A DNA stretch of 12,751 bases from Clostridiaceae bacterium UBA5444 (GTDB lineage: Bacteria; Bacillota; Clostridia; Clostridiales; Oxobacteraceae): contig DIRE01000004.1 of assembly GCA_002426575.1 (NCBI GenBank), positions 1 through 12,751 on the forward strand, written 5' to 3'. Positions 1 to 7,527 of the stretch are shown piece by piece. The translations under genes and the position numbers were made by a program. Position 1 is the first letter of the stretch; each line of letters begins with the position of its first letter. The notes under the pieces are model-generated. The model did no database searches and was not told the DNA's origin. It saw nothing but the letters and a program-made list of their open reading frames with translations.

Positions 1-743
1 AATACAATATTAATTGTACAAGGAAGAGTGGGATTAATTATTGATGGAATACCCTCCTCCATGATTATTCCGGGGACGTTGATACAATTCTTGCAGGCAC
101 CAGAGGATTATTCTCAAAATTATGTAATAAGCTCTGCAGTAAGGTTTTTAAGGATAGTATTAATGCTTTTAACACTCTTTCTCCTAGGGCTTTACATTTC
201 GGTTACCACGTTTTATCAAGAGATGATACCCACTAAACTAGTGTTATCTATAGCATCTTCAAAAGAAGGGGTGCCATTTCCGACATTTATTGAAGTGCTT
301 TCTATGCTTATTGCATTTGAAGTGCTTGTAGGGGCAGGGCTTAGATTGCCAAAGTCTATAGGTCAGGCCGTATCAATTGTTGGGGCAGTAGTTGTAGGTC
401 AAGCCGCTGTTAGTGCAAATGTGGTATCTCCAATTGTGTACTTGCAATCACTGCAATTGCAGGGTATACAGCACCAAATATAGATTTGCTAAATGCTTTA
501 AGAGTATGGAGAGTCATTATAGGAGTATTTAGCAGCATTATGGGTCTATTTGGTATGAGTATTGGGGGGCTTATACTTTTATTTCATTTAGCCAAAATAG
601 AGGTACTTGGGGTTCCATATCTTTCTCCTTTTGTTTCAGATGGGAAACAACAATTTGTTGATACAATCTTTAGACTGCCTATAGCTTTTTTTAAGAAGAG
701 GCCTAATAATCTAGAGACAAAAAACCAAAGGAGACAAAGGTAG
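1..743 (+). pseudogene. gerAA: GerA-family spore germinant receptor A subunit, 5'-partial and frameshifted
   Basis: This is the C-terminal part of a GerA/GerKA-type A subunit, an inner-membrane protein of spore nutrient receptors. The frame is open from base 1, so the 5' end lies outside the window; the GTG at 28 is an internal valine. Family-like segments include GRVGLIIDGIPSSMIIP, the QAPEDYSQNY region, hydrophobic membrane segments and GQAAVSANVVSPIV. At about 436-440 the frame breaks: the first frame ends at 481-483. The frame shifted by one base reads on as VLAITAIAGYTAPNIDLLNALRVW and continues to a stop at 741-743. The family's usual sequence joins these two frames, so one base appears to be missing. 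No homopolymer lies at the break. The C-subunit gene starts 3 bases after the stop. The family is clear; which gerA paralogue it is cannot be told. A sequencing error is possible, but two more lesions follow downstream. Confidence 0.85.
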
Positions 744-746
744 GAT

Positions 747-1595
747 ATGAAAAAGGTTATAACTTTTATACCATTGTTAATATTTTTATGCATTAGTACT
801 GGATGTGAGTCTATAATGCCTCAAAAGATTGAAATCAATGAACTTTTTATATCTAGCACAATTGCAGTGGATAAATCAGATGAAAATGTACTAGTAACAG
901 TATCATCTAAAAAGGTGAAGCCTAAGGAAACAAGCGACAATGAAGGCTTTCAGAATTTTATGGCTCAATCTGCAAATTCCCAAGGGGCAACAATATTCGA
1001 TGCAGTAAGGAAACTTCAATCTCTATCACGTAGAAGAATGTTTCATGGACATGTTGAATACATATTAATCGGTGAAGAGGCAGCTAAAGGCGATATATTA
1101 AAGTACCTTGATTTTTTTGAAAGAGATCACGAAATGAGGCTGAATAATGTGGTGGTTATAGTAAAGGGCGGGAGAGCGGAGGATGTTATATATAAGGCCC
1201 ATACTAATGAAGAGTTTGTTTCAGATAGATTAAACAGCCTGTTTAATAATAAAGATTCTATGTCAATATCTGATAAGGTAGACTTAGTAGATTTAATGGG
1301 TATGTTTGATAATAAACAGATGGCTGCATATATACCTTGTATTAGTTTGGTTAAAGAAAGCAAAGAAGATCTTGAGGGAGAGATGGAAGAATATAATATA
1401 CTTTTAAATGGGTTTGCAGTGTTTAAAGGAGATAAATTGGTGGGGTATGCTACTGATACTACGGCAAGGGGAGCAAACTGGATTCGTGGAAAAGTTAAAT
1501 CTGGAATTATAGTTGTAAAGGATAATGATGGAGAGAAAATATCCCTTGAAATTATTGATAGTGGCGTGGATGTAATACCTAAATTCAATAAGTAA
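747..1595 (+). pseudogene. gerAC: GerC-family spore germination lipoprotein, 3'-truncated
   Basis: This encodes a 282-residue remnant of a GerA-type receptor C subunit, which in intact form is a lipoprotein on the outer face of the spore inner membrane. The N-terminus is a lipoprotein signal: a hydrophobic stretch at residues 4-16, then STGC with Cys20 as the lipidated residue. IEINELFISSTIAVDK (about residues 29-44) resembles the family's REINEL...GIDK start. The C-terminal domain begins near residue 218 (ILLNGFAVFKGDKLVGY) and stops at IPKFNK. Family members usually run to about 370-400 residues, so roughly 100 C-terminal residues are missing. The bases right after the stop read as the middle of the B-subunit permease, so the truncation looks like a deletion joint. 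The ATG at 747 follows a purine-rich AAAGGAG/AAAGG region and lies 3 bases after the A-subunit stop. Function is unlikely, although a short lipoprotein could still be made. Confidence 0.82.
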
Positions 1596-2166
1596 ACTTA
1601 AAAAATATAACGCCAATAAGCTACTTGGACTTTTTGCCTATTGTAAGAGCAAGCATAGGAAGTACCGCCATTTGGATATATATACTTATTATATTTACTA
1701 TAGGCGATAGAATAAAATATTTAGCGTAGGGATTAAATTTTTACTGCTTTTAATGTTTATAACGTCCATGATAAATATATTAACTATTGGCACGTTTGGT
1801 TATTCAGTTGTTCAAAGGCTGCCGCTTCCTTTTTTATCTATGGTAAAGCGTATGTCAGTTTTTAAGGCAATAGAGAGGACGGAATCTGTTGTGGTATTAT
1901 TGTGGGTTCTTGCGGACTTTGTATTACTTTCAACTTTTACATATGTTATATTAGATATGATAAAATCCACTTTTGGGTTAAATGATTCTAAACCATTAAT
2001 TAATATATTCCTTGTATTAGTATATATATCCGCTTTATTTATATGCAGAAGCAGATATGAATTAGAAGCTTTATCAGTAAAAGTACAAACTCCTACTAGT
2101 GTTGCTTTTGGAACGATAATACCTACTATAATTTTCATAATTGGCAAAATAAAAAAGAAAATATAG
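1592..2166 (+). pseudogene. gerAB: GerB-family spore germination permease remnant (C-terminal half, frameshifted)
   Basis: This is what remains of a GerAB/GerKB-type receptor B subunit, an APC-superfamily-like integral membrane protein that binds the germinant. There is no start codon region. Homologous sequence begins at the deletion joint with VNLKNITPI, then FLPIVRASIG and IWIYILIIFTIGDRIKYLA. The frame hits a stop at 1727-1729. Shifting by one base near 1724-1726 restores VGIKFLLLLMFITSMINIL, which continues to a stop at 2164-2166. The second piece shows the C-terminal permease pattern QRLPLPFLSMVKRM, then ERTESVVVLLWVLADF and two further hydrophobic segments. Compared with the usual length of about 365 residues, roughly the first 185 are absent. 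An ATG-initiated ORF from 1753 exists but begins inside a membrane segment, so I do not call it a separate gene. Confidence 0.8.
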
Positions 2167-2175
2167 GCATTAAAA

Positions 2176-3069
2176 TTAGATATGCTCTGGTAAAAGCATA
2201 TCTATAAATCTCTCGCAAGCAATAGGAAGAGGTATATTTTCGTGGGTTATTATTCCTAGCTTTCTTTGAGGTATTTTTTCTTTAAGGTTTAGTATGAATA
2301 CATCATCCTCAGATTCATTTAAAACAGCATCGCTCATAACATAGGATATTCCAAGGCCAATCTTTGCCATCTCTACTAAAAGCTCAACGCTACTAAGCTC
2401 AATTTCAGGTGAAAGTTTTACATTATTTTTAAGGGCAAGGGTTTCAAGAAAATCTCTTGTTGCAGTGTTTTTTTCTAATGTTAAAAGAGGATATTTTACT
2501 AATTCTCTAAACTCTATTTTTTTATTTCTAAGATTATTAAACTCTTTTCCAGCTATAAAAACATCTTGTATATTTTTCATCTCAGTTATTTTCATATTTT
2601 TATAAGATCCACTTGTTGGTATGTTTATAACACTAAAGTCTACATATCCTTTTTGAAGCAGCGAAATACATGAAGGAGATGTCCTATTTGTTATATGTAT
2701 TTTTATACCGGGATATATTTTATTAAATTTTTTGAAATATGGAAGAAGATAATACTTGCATATTGTGTCGCTTGCACCTATTCTTATCTCCCCTTGGATT
2801 AAGGATTGCATTTCATATAAATTTCTCTCTCCTTTTTTAATAAAATTAAATGCCTGTTCAACAGATTTAAATAATACCTTTCCCTCAGGGGTTAGTTTTA
2901 CCTTTTTAGTATTTCTAAAAAGAAGCTTACAGCCTAGCTTTCCTTCTAAAACTTTTATAGATTGACTTACAGCAGATTGAGATATGAAAAGTCTTTTGGA
3001 AGCCTCTGAAAAACTTAGGGTTGATGCCACATGATAAAATACTTTGTATAGTTCAAAGTTAACGTCCAT
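2176..3069 (-). CDS. LysR-family transcriptional regulator
   Basis: This encodes a 297-residue LysR-type regulator, a normal length for the family. The N-terminal winged helix-turn-helix occupies about residues 1-60: FELYKVFYHVASTLSFSEASKRL, then the recognition helix region SQSAVSQSIKVLEGKLGCKLLFR and the wing KKVKLTPEGK. A linker helix follows at about 60-88. The effector-binding domain starts at GEIRIGASDTICKYYLLPYF and runs to the C-terminus (about 90-295), with the GLGISYVMSDAV segment typical of the second subdomain. The ATG at 3067-3069 has AAGGAGAG on the minus strand (complement of 3077-3084) at good spacing. The gene is divergent from purL, and a long inverted repeat lies between the two starts. 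LysR proteins commonly regulate themselves and the divergent neighbour through such sites, so control of the purine operon is a reasonable but untested inference. The effector is unknown, and the subfamily could not be assigned. Confidence 0.93.
   Translation of the reverse strand: MDVNFELYKVFYHVASTLSFSEASKRLFISQSAVSQSIKVLEGKLGCKLLFRNTKKVKLTPEGKVLFKSVEQAFNFIKKGERNLYEMQSLIQGEIRIGASDTICKYYLLPYFKKFNKIYPGIKIHITNRTSPSCISLLQKGYVDFSVINIPTSGSYKNMKITEMKNIQDVFIAGKEFNNLRNKKIEFRELVKYPLLTLEKNTATRDFLETLALKNNVKLSPEIELSSVELLVEMAKIGLGISYVMSDAVLNESEDDVFILNLKEKIPQRKLGIITHENIPLPIACERFIDMLLPEHI
2178..2203. terminator. Possible weak bidirectional terminator between converging genes
   Basis: AGATATGC (2178-2185) and GCATATCT (2196-2203) form a perfect 8-bp stem with a 10-base loop. 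It overlaps the last codons of the minus-strand LysR gene and sits just past the stop of the plus-strand ger remnant. The stem is AT-rich. The minus-strand exit is followed by AATTTTAA and the plus-strand exit has no T-run, so termination would be weak. The position between converging genes is the main argument. Confidence 0.3.
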
Positions 3070-3095
3070 ATATTAGCTCTCCTTATAAAGCATAT

Positions 3096-3128
3096 TAGTA
3101 ATATTAATTATCTTAATTAATATTACTA
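3096..3128. promoter_or_regulatory. Perfect 15+15 bp inverted repeat, candidate operator
   Basis: TAGTAATATTAATTA (3096-3110) and TAATTAATATTACTA (3114-3128) are exact reverse complements separated by TCT. An outer CAT/ATG pair (3091-3093 with 3128-3130) extends it imperfectly. It lies between the divergent LysR and purL starts, just upstream of a candidate extended -10 element facing purL and close to where a LysR promoter would lie. Symmetry and position suggest a protein-binding operator, most simply for the LysR product. A role as an RNA hairpin in the LysR leader is the alternative. Confidence 0.55.
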
Positions 3129-3137
3129 TGCTAGAAT
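3129..3137 (+). promoter_or_regulatory. Candidate extended -10 promoter element for purL
   Basis: TGC followed by TAGAAT (3132-3137) fits a TGn-extended sigma-A -10 element with one mismatch to TATAAT. No good -35 hexamer lies 16-18 bases upstream. That region is instead the 3' arm and centre of the inverted repeat at 3096-3128, as would fit an activator- or repressor-controlled promoter. The predicted transcript start is near 3144, giving a leader of about 90 bases before the purL ATG. Confidence 0.35.
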
Positions 3138-3161
3138 GAAATTGTAAACAGGCAGGTTGAA

Positions 3162-3210
3162 GTAAGAGTTAATAGGTAAGAGATAAAAAGTAAAATGTAA
3201 GAAGTAAAGA
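3162..3210 (+). repeat. Seven degenerate tandem heptanucleotide repeats (GTAARAR) in the purL leader
   Basis: Seven consecutive 7-base units start at 3162, 3169, 3176, 3183, 3190, 3197 and 3204. Units 1 and 3 are GTAAGAG; the others are TTAATAG, ATAAAAA, GTAAAAT, GTAAGAA and GTAAAGA. Five of the seven begin GTAA, all in exact 7-base phase. The array ends 10 bases before the purL Shine-Dalgarno. It is purine-rich and unlikely to fold. It may be a mutated simple-sequence array; whether it affects expression is unknown. Confidence 0.65.
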
Positions 3211-3220
3211 TATGTGTATA

Positions 3221-3226
3221 AGGAGG
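3221..3226 (+). promoter_or_regulatory. purL ribosome-binding site that sets the start
   Basis: A perfect AGGAGG lies 6 bases before the ATG at 3233. It rules out the in-frame ATG at 3212, which precedes it, and disfavours the ATG at 3227, which abuts it. Confidence 0.85.
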
Positions 3227-3232
3227 ATGGAT

Positions 3233-6200
3233 ATGAATTCTAAGGTTAGAAGGATTTATGTTGAGAAAAAAAGGGGATTCGATGTTGAAGCTCGAAATAT
3301 GCTAGTTGATATAAAAGAAAATTTAAATATAGTAGATTTAAAAAATATAAGAATATTAAATCGCTATGACATATCAGGGATTTCTGGTGATGACTATGAA
3401 GCTGCTAAGAAAACTATATTATCGGAGCCGCCAATAGATAATTATTATGATGAGGATATTAGGGTTCCCAAAGGTTCCATAGCATTTGCAGTAGAGAGCC
3501 TGCCAGGTCAGTATGACCAAAGAGCTGACTCTGCAATTCAAAGTCTTAAGATACTGACATGCAAAGAAAAAATTGAGGTTAGATGTGCAAAGCTATTTAT
3601 TTTAGAAGGATGTATAACATGTGAAGATATAAAAAATATAAAGTCTTATGTAATAAACCCTGTAGAGTCAAGAGAAGCCAGCCTTGATAAATATTCCACC
3701 CTAGAAACTTCATATTTTATTCCAAAAGATATAGAGATTTTAGATGGATTTATTGAATCAGATTATGAAAAGATAGAAGAGATAGAGGCAAATCTAGGTC
3801 TTGCAATGAGTACGGATGATTTGATATTTTGCAGAGATTATTTTAAAAATGTAGAAAAGAGAAATCCCACCATTACCGAAATTAGAGTTCTAGATACATA
3901 CTGGTCTGATCATTGCCGCCATACAACATTTCACACTAATATAAATAATATTCAGATTGAACAAGGTCCATATTCAGAAATAATAGAAGAAGTATACAAA
4001 GAATTTTTAAATTCCTTAAGAGAACTATATAAAGATTCCCATAAGGATATATGCCTTATGGATATGGCTACAATTGGAATGAAAGAATTTATTAAAAAAG
4101 GTCTTCTAGATGATATAGACATGTCAAAAGAAATAAATGCCTGCAGTATAAAAGCAAAAGTAGATGTGGACGGAGAATATGAGGACTGGCTTATAATGTT
4201 TAAAAATGAGACTCATAACCATCCAACAGAAATAGAACCTTTTGGAGGAGCTGCTACATGTCTTGGAGGAGCCATAAGGGATCCATTATCAGGAAGAGCA
4301 TATGTATACCAAGCAATGAGGGTAACTGGAAGTGGAGATCCAAGGGTTAAAGTTTGCGATACATTAGAAGGTAAACTTCCTCAAAGCAAAATAACTAAAG
4401 GAGCTGCTTTAGGTTACAGCTCATATGGTAATCAGATTGGGCTTTCAACTGGATTTGTTGATGAAATTTACCATGAGGGATATGCTGCAAAAAGGATGGA
4501 GATAGGTGCAGTTGTAGGAGCAACTCCCGCTAAAAATGTTGTAAGAAAAGAACCAAGCGTAGGAGACGTTGTAATACTTCTAGGGGGAAGAACTGGAAGG
4601 GATGGGCTAGGTGGTGCAACTGGATCTTCAAAGGAGCATAATGTGGAATCCATATTAAAATGCGGAGCTGAAGTGCAGAAGGGAAATCCACCCCAAGAGA
4701 GAAAAATACAGAGGCTTTTTAGAAAATCAGAGGTTACTAGTTTAATAAAAAGATGCAACGATTTTGGAGCAGGCGGGGTTGCTGTTGCAATAGGAGAGAT
4801 TGCAGATGGGCTTTATATAGATTTGGATAAGGTACCTAAAAAATATGAAGGACTTGATGGAACCGAAATTGCCATTTCAGAATCCCAAGAGAGAATGGCT
4901 GTTGTTGTAGCATGTGAGGATAAAGAAAGGTTCATTGAATTTGCTAGAGAAGAAAACCTTGAGGCTACAGTAGTTGCTAATGTAACACAAGATAATAGGT
5001 TAAAGATGGTATGGAGAGGCAACATAATAGTTGATATAAAAAGAGAATTTTTAGATACAAATGGTGCTAAGCAAAATGCAGATGCGTATATAAAATCGCC
5101 TGAAATAGATAAATCATACTTTGATTTTAAATATAAAAATGAATATGATTTAAATGAAGCATGGATTAAAAATCTACAGGATCTTAATGTATGCAGCAAA
5201 CGAGGGCTTGTAGAAAAGTTTGACAGCACCATTGGAGGCGGAACGGTTTTTCTCCCATTTGGGGGAAAATATCAAAGGAGCCCAATGGAGGCAATGGTTT
5301 GTAAAATACCAGTTGAAAGCGGTGAAACAAATACAGGAACCATAATGAGCTATGGATACAATACTAATCTTTCAAAATGGAGTCCTTTCCATGGAGGAAT
5401 GTATTCAGTTATTGAAGCAGCAGCAAAGGTTGTTGCAGTTGGGGGAGATTACAAAAGCATAAGGCTTTCTTTTCAAGAATACTTTGAAAGGCTAGGGAAT
5501 GACCCCAGAAGATGGGGAAAGCCTGTGGCATCACTTCTTGGGGCATATTATTCTCAAAGGGGCCTTAATATTCCAGCCATAGGGGGAAAGGACAGCATGT
5601 CAGGAACTTTTATGGACAAAGATGTGCCTCCTACTTTAGTTGCATTTGCATTAAATGTTGTTGATGTTAGAGATGTTATATCTCCTGAGTTTAAAAAGAT
5701 AGGAAGCAGTGTAGTTCTTATGAAACTTCCTAAAGATAAATTAGGCATGCCAGACTTTGAAAGCCTTGAGAAAAACTATACAAGGATTAATTCTCTAATA
5801 AAATCTAAACACATAATATCGGCTCACACTATAGGATATGGCGGGATTTCAGAAGCAGTAAGCAAGATGAGCTTTGGAAATAAAATAGGAATGAAATTTA
5901 AAGAGAATGTGGAAAATGAAAAGCTGTTTGCTCCAGATTTAGGATCTTTAATACTTGAAGTAAAAGAAGAATCAGATGTTGGCCAAATATTTAGGGGAAC
6001 AGATTATGAGGTATTAGGCTACACAACAGGCAGCAAAAAAATTGAGATAAATGGATATGAAATTGATATAGATGATATTCTAAAGCATTGGGAAGAGCCT
6101 TTAGAAGGAGTATTTCCAACCAAAATTTTAAATGATCATAAAAATACAAAAAATAATAAAGTATTTAATATATCGTATAATAAAACAAAAACTATAAGGC

Positions 6201-7015
6201 CAAGCTTATCTTTTGCAAAGCCAAGGGTGTTTATACCAGTATTTCCGGGAACCAATTGCGAATATGATTCAGCAAGAGCCTTTGAAAAGGCTGGAGGAGA
6301 GGTAAATACATTTGTATTTAGAAATTTAAATACTAGGGAAATAGAAGATTCCATATTAGGTATGGTAAATGGAATAAACAATTCACAAATAATAATGATA
6401 CCAGGCGGATTTAGCGGAGGCGATGAACCAGATGGCTCTGGTAAGTTTATAGCTACAGTATTTAAAAACCCTAAAATAAAGGAAGCATTGATGGAGTTTT
6501 TAAATGTTAAGGATGGACTTATTTTAGGAATCTGCAATGGATTTCAAGCACTTATTAAAACAGGATTACTCCCTTATGGAAAAATAGTAGATACGGACAG
6601 CAATTCTCCTACTTTAACTTTTAATAGCATTGGAAGACATAATTCGAAGATGGTTAATGTAAAAGTAGTGTCCACCCTATCACCATGGTTTAACAATGCA
6701 AAATTAGGGGATGTATATACGATACCAGTTTCTCATGGAGAGGGAAGGTTTATTGCAAATAAAGATAAGATGGATGATTTAATTAAAAATGGACAAATAG
6801 CAGCCCAATATATTGATTTTGATGGAAATGCTTCCATGGATATAGATTATAATCCAAATGGCTCTATGTATGGAGTTGAGGCAATAACAAGCCCAGATGG
6901 TAGAGTACTTGGAAAAATGGGACATTCAGAAAGGTTTGGATCTAATGTAGCTAAAAATATTTTAGGAGACAAGGAGCAGAAAATATTTGAAGCTGGTATT
7001 AACTATTACAAGTAG
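3233..7015 (+). CDS. purL: Phosphoribosylformylglycinamidine synthase, single-chain (PurL with glutaminase domain)
   Basis: This enzyme converts FGAR, glutamine and ATP to FGAM, step 4 of purine synthesis, in the cytosol. At 1260 residues it is the large single-chain form, whose synthetase and PurQ-like glutaminase are fused, so separate purS/purQ genes are not needed. Visible features are WSDHCRHTTFHT (about 224-235), ETHNHPTEIEPFGGAATCLGGAIRD (about 326-350), and repeated AIRS-like ATP-binding halves with GGRTGRDGLGGATG and the later SFQEYFERLGNDPRRWGKP. A C-terminal glutaminase begins at RVFIPVFPGTNCEYDSARAF. Its nucleophile is Cys1101 in LGICNGFQAL, and the His1231/Glu1233 pair in GHSERFG completes the triad by analogy with Salmonella PurL. 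The start at 3233 is chosen for the AGGAGG 6 bases upstream. It is the first gene of the operon, with purE 23 bases downstream. No break or missing residue was seen. Confidence 0.97.
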   Translation: MNSKVRRIYVEKKRGFDVEARNMLVDIKENLNIVDLKNIRILNRYDISGISGDDYEAAKKTILSEPPIDNYYDEDIRVPKGSIAFAVESLPGQYDQRADSAIQSLKILTCKEKIEVRCAKLFILEGCITCEDIKNIKSYVINPVESREASLDKYSTLETSYFIPKDIEILDGFIESDYEKIEEIEANLGLAMSTDDLIFCRDYFKNVEKRNPTITEIRVLDTYWSDHCRHTTFHTNINNIQIEQGPYSEIIEEVYKEFLNSLRELYKDSHKDICLMDMATIGMKEFIKKGLLDDIDMSKEINACSIKAKVDVDGEYEDWLIMFKNETHNHPTEIEPFGGAATCLGGAIRDPLSGRAYVYQAMRVTGSGDPRVKVCDTLEGKLPQSKITKGAALGYSSYGNQIGLSTGFVDEIYHEGYAAKRMEIGAVVGATPAKNVVRKEPSVGDVVILLGGRTGRDGLGGATGSSKEHNVESILKCGAEVQKGNPPQERKIQRLFRKSEVTSLIKRCNDFGAGGVAVAIGEIADGLYIDLDKVPKKYEGLDGTEIAISESQERMAVVVACEDKERFIEFAREENLEATVVANVTQDNRLKMVWRGNIIVDIKREFLDTNGAKQNADAYIKSPEIDKSYFDFKYKNEYDLNEAWIKNLQDLNVCSKRGLVEKFDSTIGGGTVFLPFGGKYQRSPMEAMVCKIPVESGETNTGTIMSYGYNTNLSKWSPFHGGMYSVIEAAAKVVAVGGDYKSIRLSFQEYFERLGNDPRRWGKPVASLLGAYYSQRGLNIPAIGGKDSMSGTFMDKDVPPTLVAFALNVVDVRDVISPEFKKIGSSVVLMKLPKDKLGMPDFESLEKNYTRINSLIKSKHIISAHTIGYGGISEAVSKMSFGNKIGMKFKENVENEKLFAPDLGSLILEVKEESDVGQIFRGTDYEVLGYTTGSKKIEINGYEIDIDDILKHWEEPLEGVFPTKILNDHKNTKNNKVFNISYNKTKTIRPSLSFAKPRVFIPVFPGTNCEYDSARAFEKAGGEVNTFVFRNLNTREIEDSILGMVNGINNSQIIMIPGGFSGGDEPDGSGKFIATVFKNPKIKEALMEFLNVKDGLILGICNGFQALIKTGLLPYGKIVDTDSNSPTLTFNSIGRHNSKMVNVKVVSTLSPWFNNAKLGDVYTIPVSHGEGRFIANKDKMDDLIKNGQIAAQYIDFDGNASMDIDYNPNGSMYGVEAITSPDGRVLGKMGHSERFGSNVAKNILGDKEQKIFEAGINYYK

Positions 7016-7038
7016 AATAATTTTAAGGAGGCTTTAGT

Positions 7039-7524
7039 ATGAAGGTTGCAGTTATCATGGGAAGTGATTCAGATTTTAAGGTTATGAAAAAATCTGTTGA
7101 TATTTTAAAGCAGTTTGGAATTGAATATGAGGTATCAGTAATATCTGCCCATAGAACTCCTGAAAAGTTAATAGAATATGTAAAGTCTATAGATCAAAAA
7201 GGCATTGAGGTTATAATCGCAGGGGCGGGAAAGGCTGCACACCTGCCAGGAGTTATAGCAGCATTTACATCTGTACCAGTAATTGGAGTACCAATAAAAT
7301 CATCAGCTTTAGATGGAATGGATGCACTATTATCCATTGTACAGATGCCACCAGGAATTCCAGTGGCAACGGTAGCAATTGATGGAAGCGAGAATGCTGC
7401 AATATTGGCTGCCCAAATTTTAGCTTTAAAATATGATATTTTAAAGCATAAGCTGTACGAGCATAAAGAGGAAATGAAAAAGAAAGTAGAAGAAAAAGAT
7501 AAAAATATTAAAGAGGAGGCTTAA
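7039..7524 (+). CDS. purE: N5-carboxyaminoimidazole ribonucleotide mutase (class I PurE)
   Basis: The 161-residue product makes CAIR (4-carboxy-AIR), step 6 of purine synthesis. Class I motifs are present: GSDSD (residues 8-12), SAHRTP (36-41, with the catalytic-region His38), AGAGKAAHLPG (61-71) and QMPPGIPVATV. Class I PurE normally rearranges N5-CAIR made by PurK, but no purK is seen here; it could lie elsewhere. Position 65 is Lys where E. coli PurE has Gly (GAGGAAHLPG). Whether this is common in clostridia cannot be judged here. The C-terminal 25 residues are a highly charged Lys/Glu tail that looks helical. AAGGAGG at 7025-7031 lies 7 bases before the ATG. purC begins 3 bases after the stop, with its ribosome-binding site inside the last purE codons, so coupling is likely. 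Confidence 0.96.
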   Translation: MKVAVIMGSDSDFKVMKKSVDILKQFGIEYEVSVISAHRTPEKLIEYVKSIDQKGIEVIIAGAGKAAHLPGVIAAFTSVPVIGVPIKSSALDGMDALLSIVQMPPGIPVATVAIDGSENAAILAAQILALKYDILKHKLYEHKEEMKKKVEEKDKNIKEEA

Positions 7525-7527
7525 TTA

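Noticed and set aside
486..743. Separate 85-residue membrane protein
   Set aside because: It is the frameshifted end of the germination A subunit; family sequence begins before its ATG, from about 438.
1753..2166. Independent small membrane protein starting at 1753
   Set aside because: Its sequence is the C-terminal part of a GerB permease, with homologous sequence continuing upstream of the ATG across a frameshift.
3130..3232. Guanine/purine riboswitch, T-box or Bacillus-type PurBox upstream of purL
   Set aside because: The leader lacks the conserved aptamer core and stems, has no terminator hairpin and contains no CCGAA-type PurBox. It is mostly the heptad array.
3212..3232. purL start at the upstream ATG (3212) or at 3227
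   Set aside because: The AGGAGG at 3221-3226 lies after the first and touches the second; only the ATG at 3233 has proper spacing.
4468..5232. Antisense open frames opposite purL (and similar ones opposite purF, purM and purN)
   Set aside because: They lie opposite strongly recognised coding sequence, lack ribosome-binding sites and have low-complexity translations.
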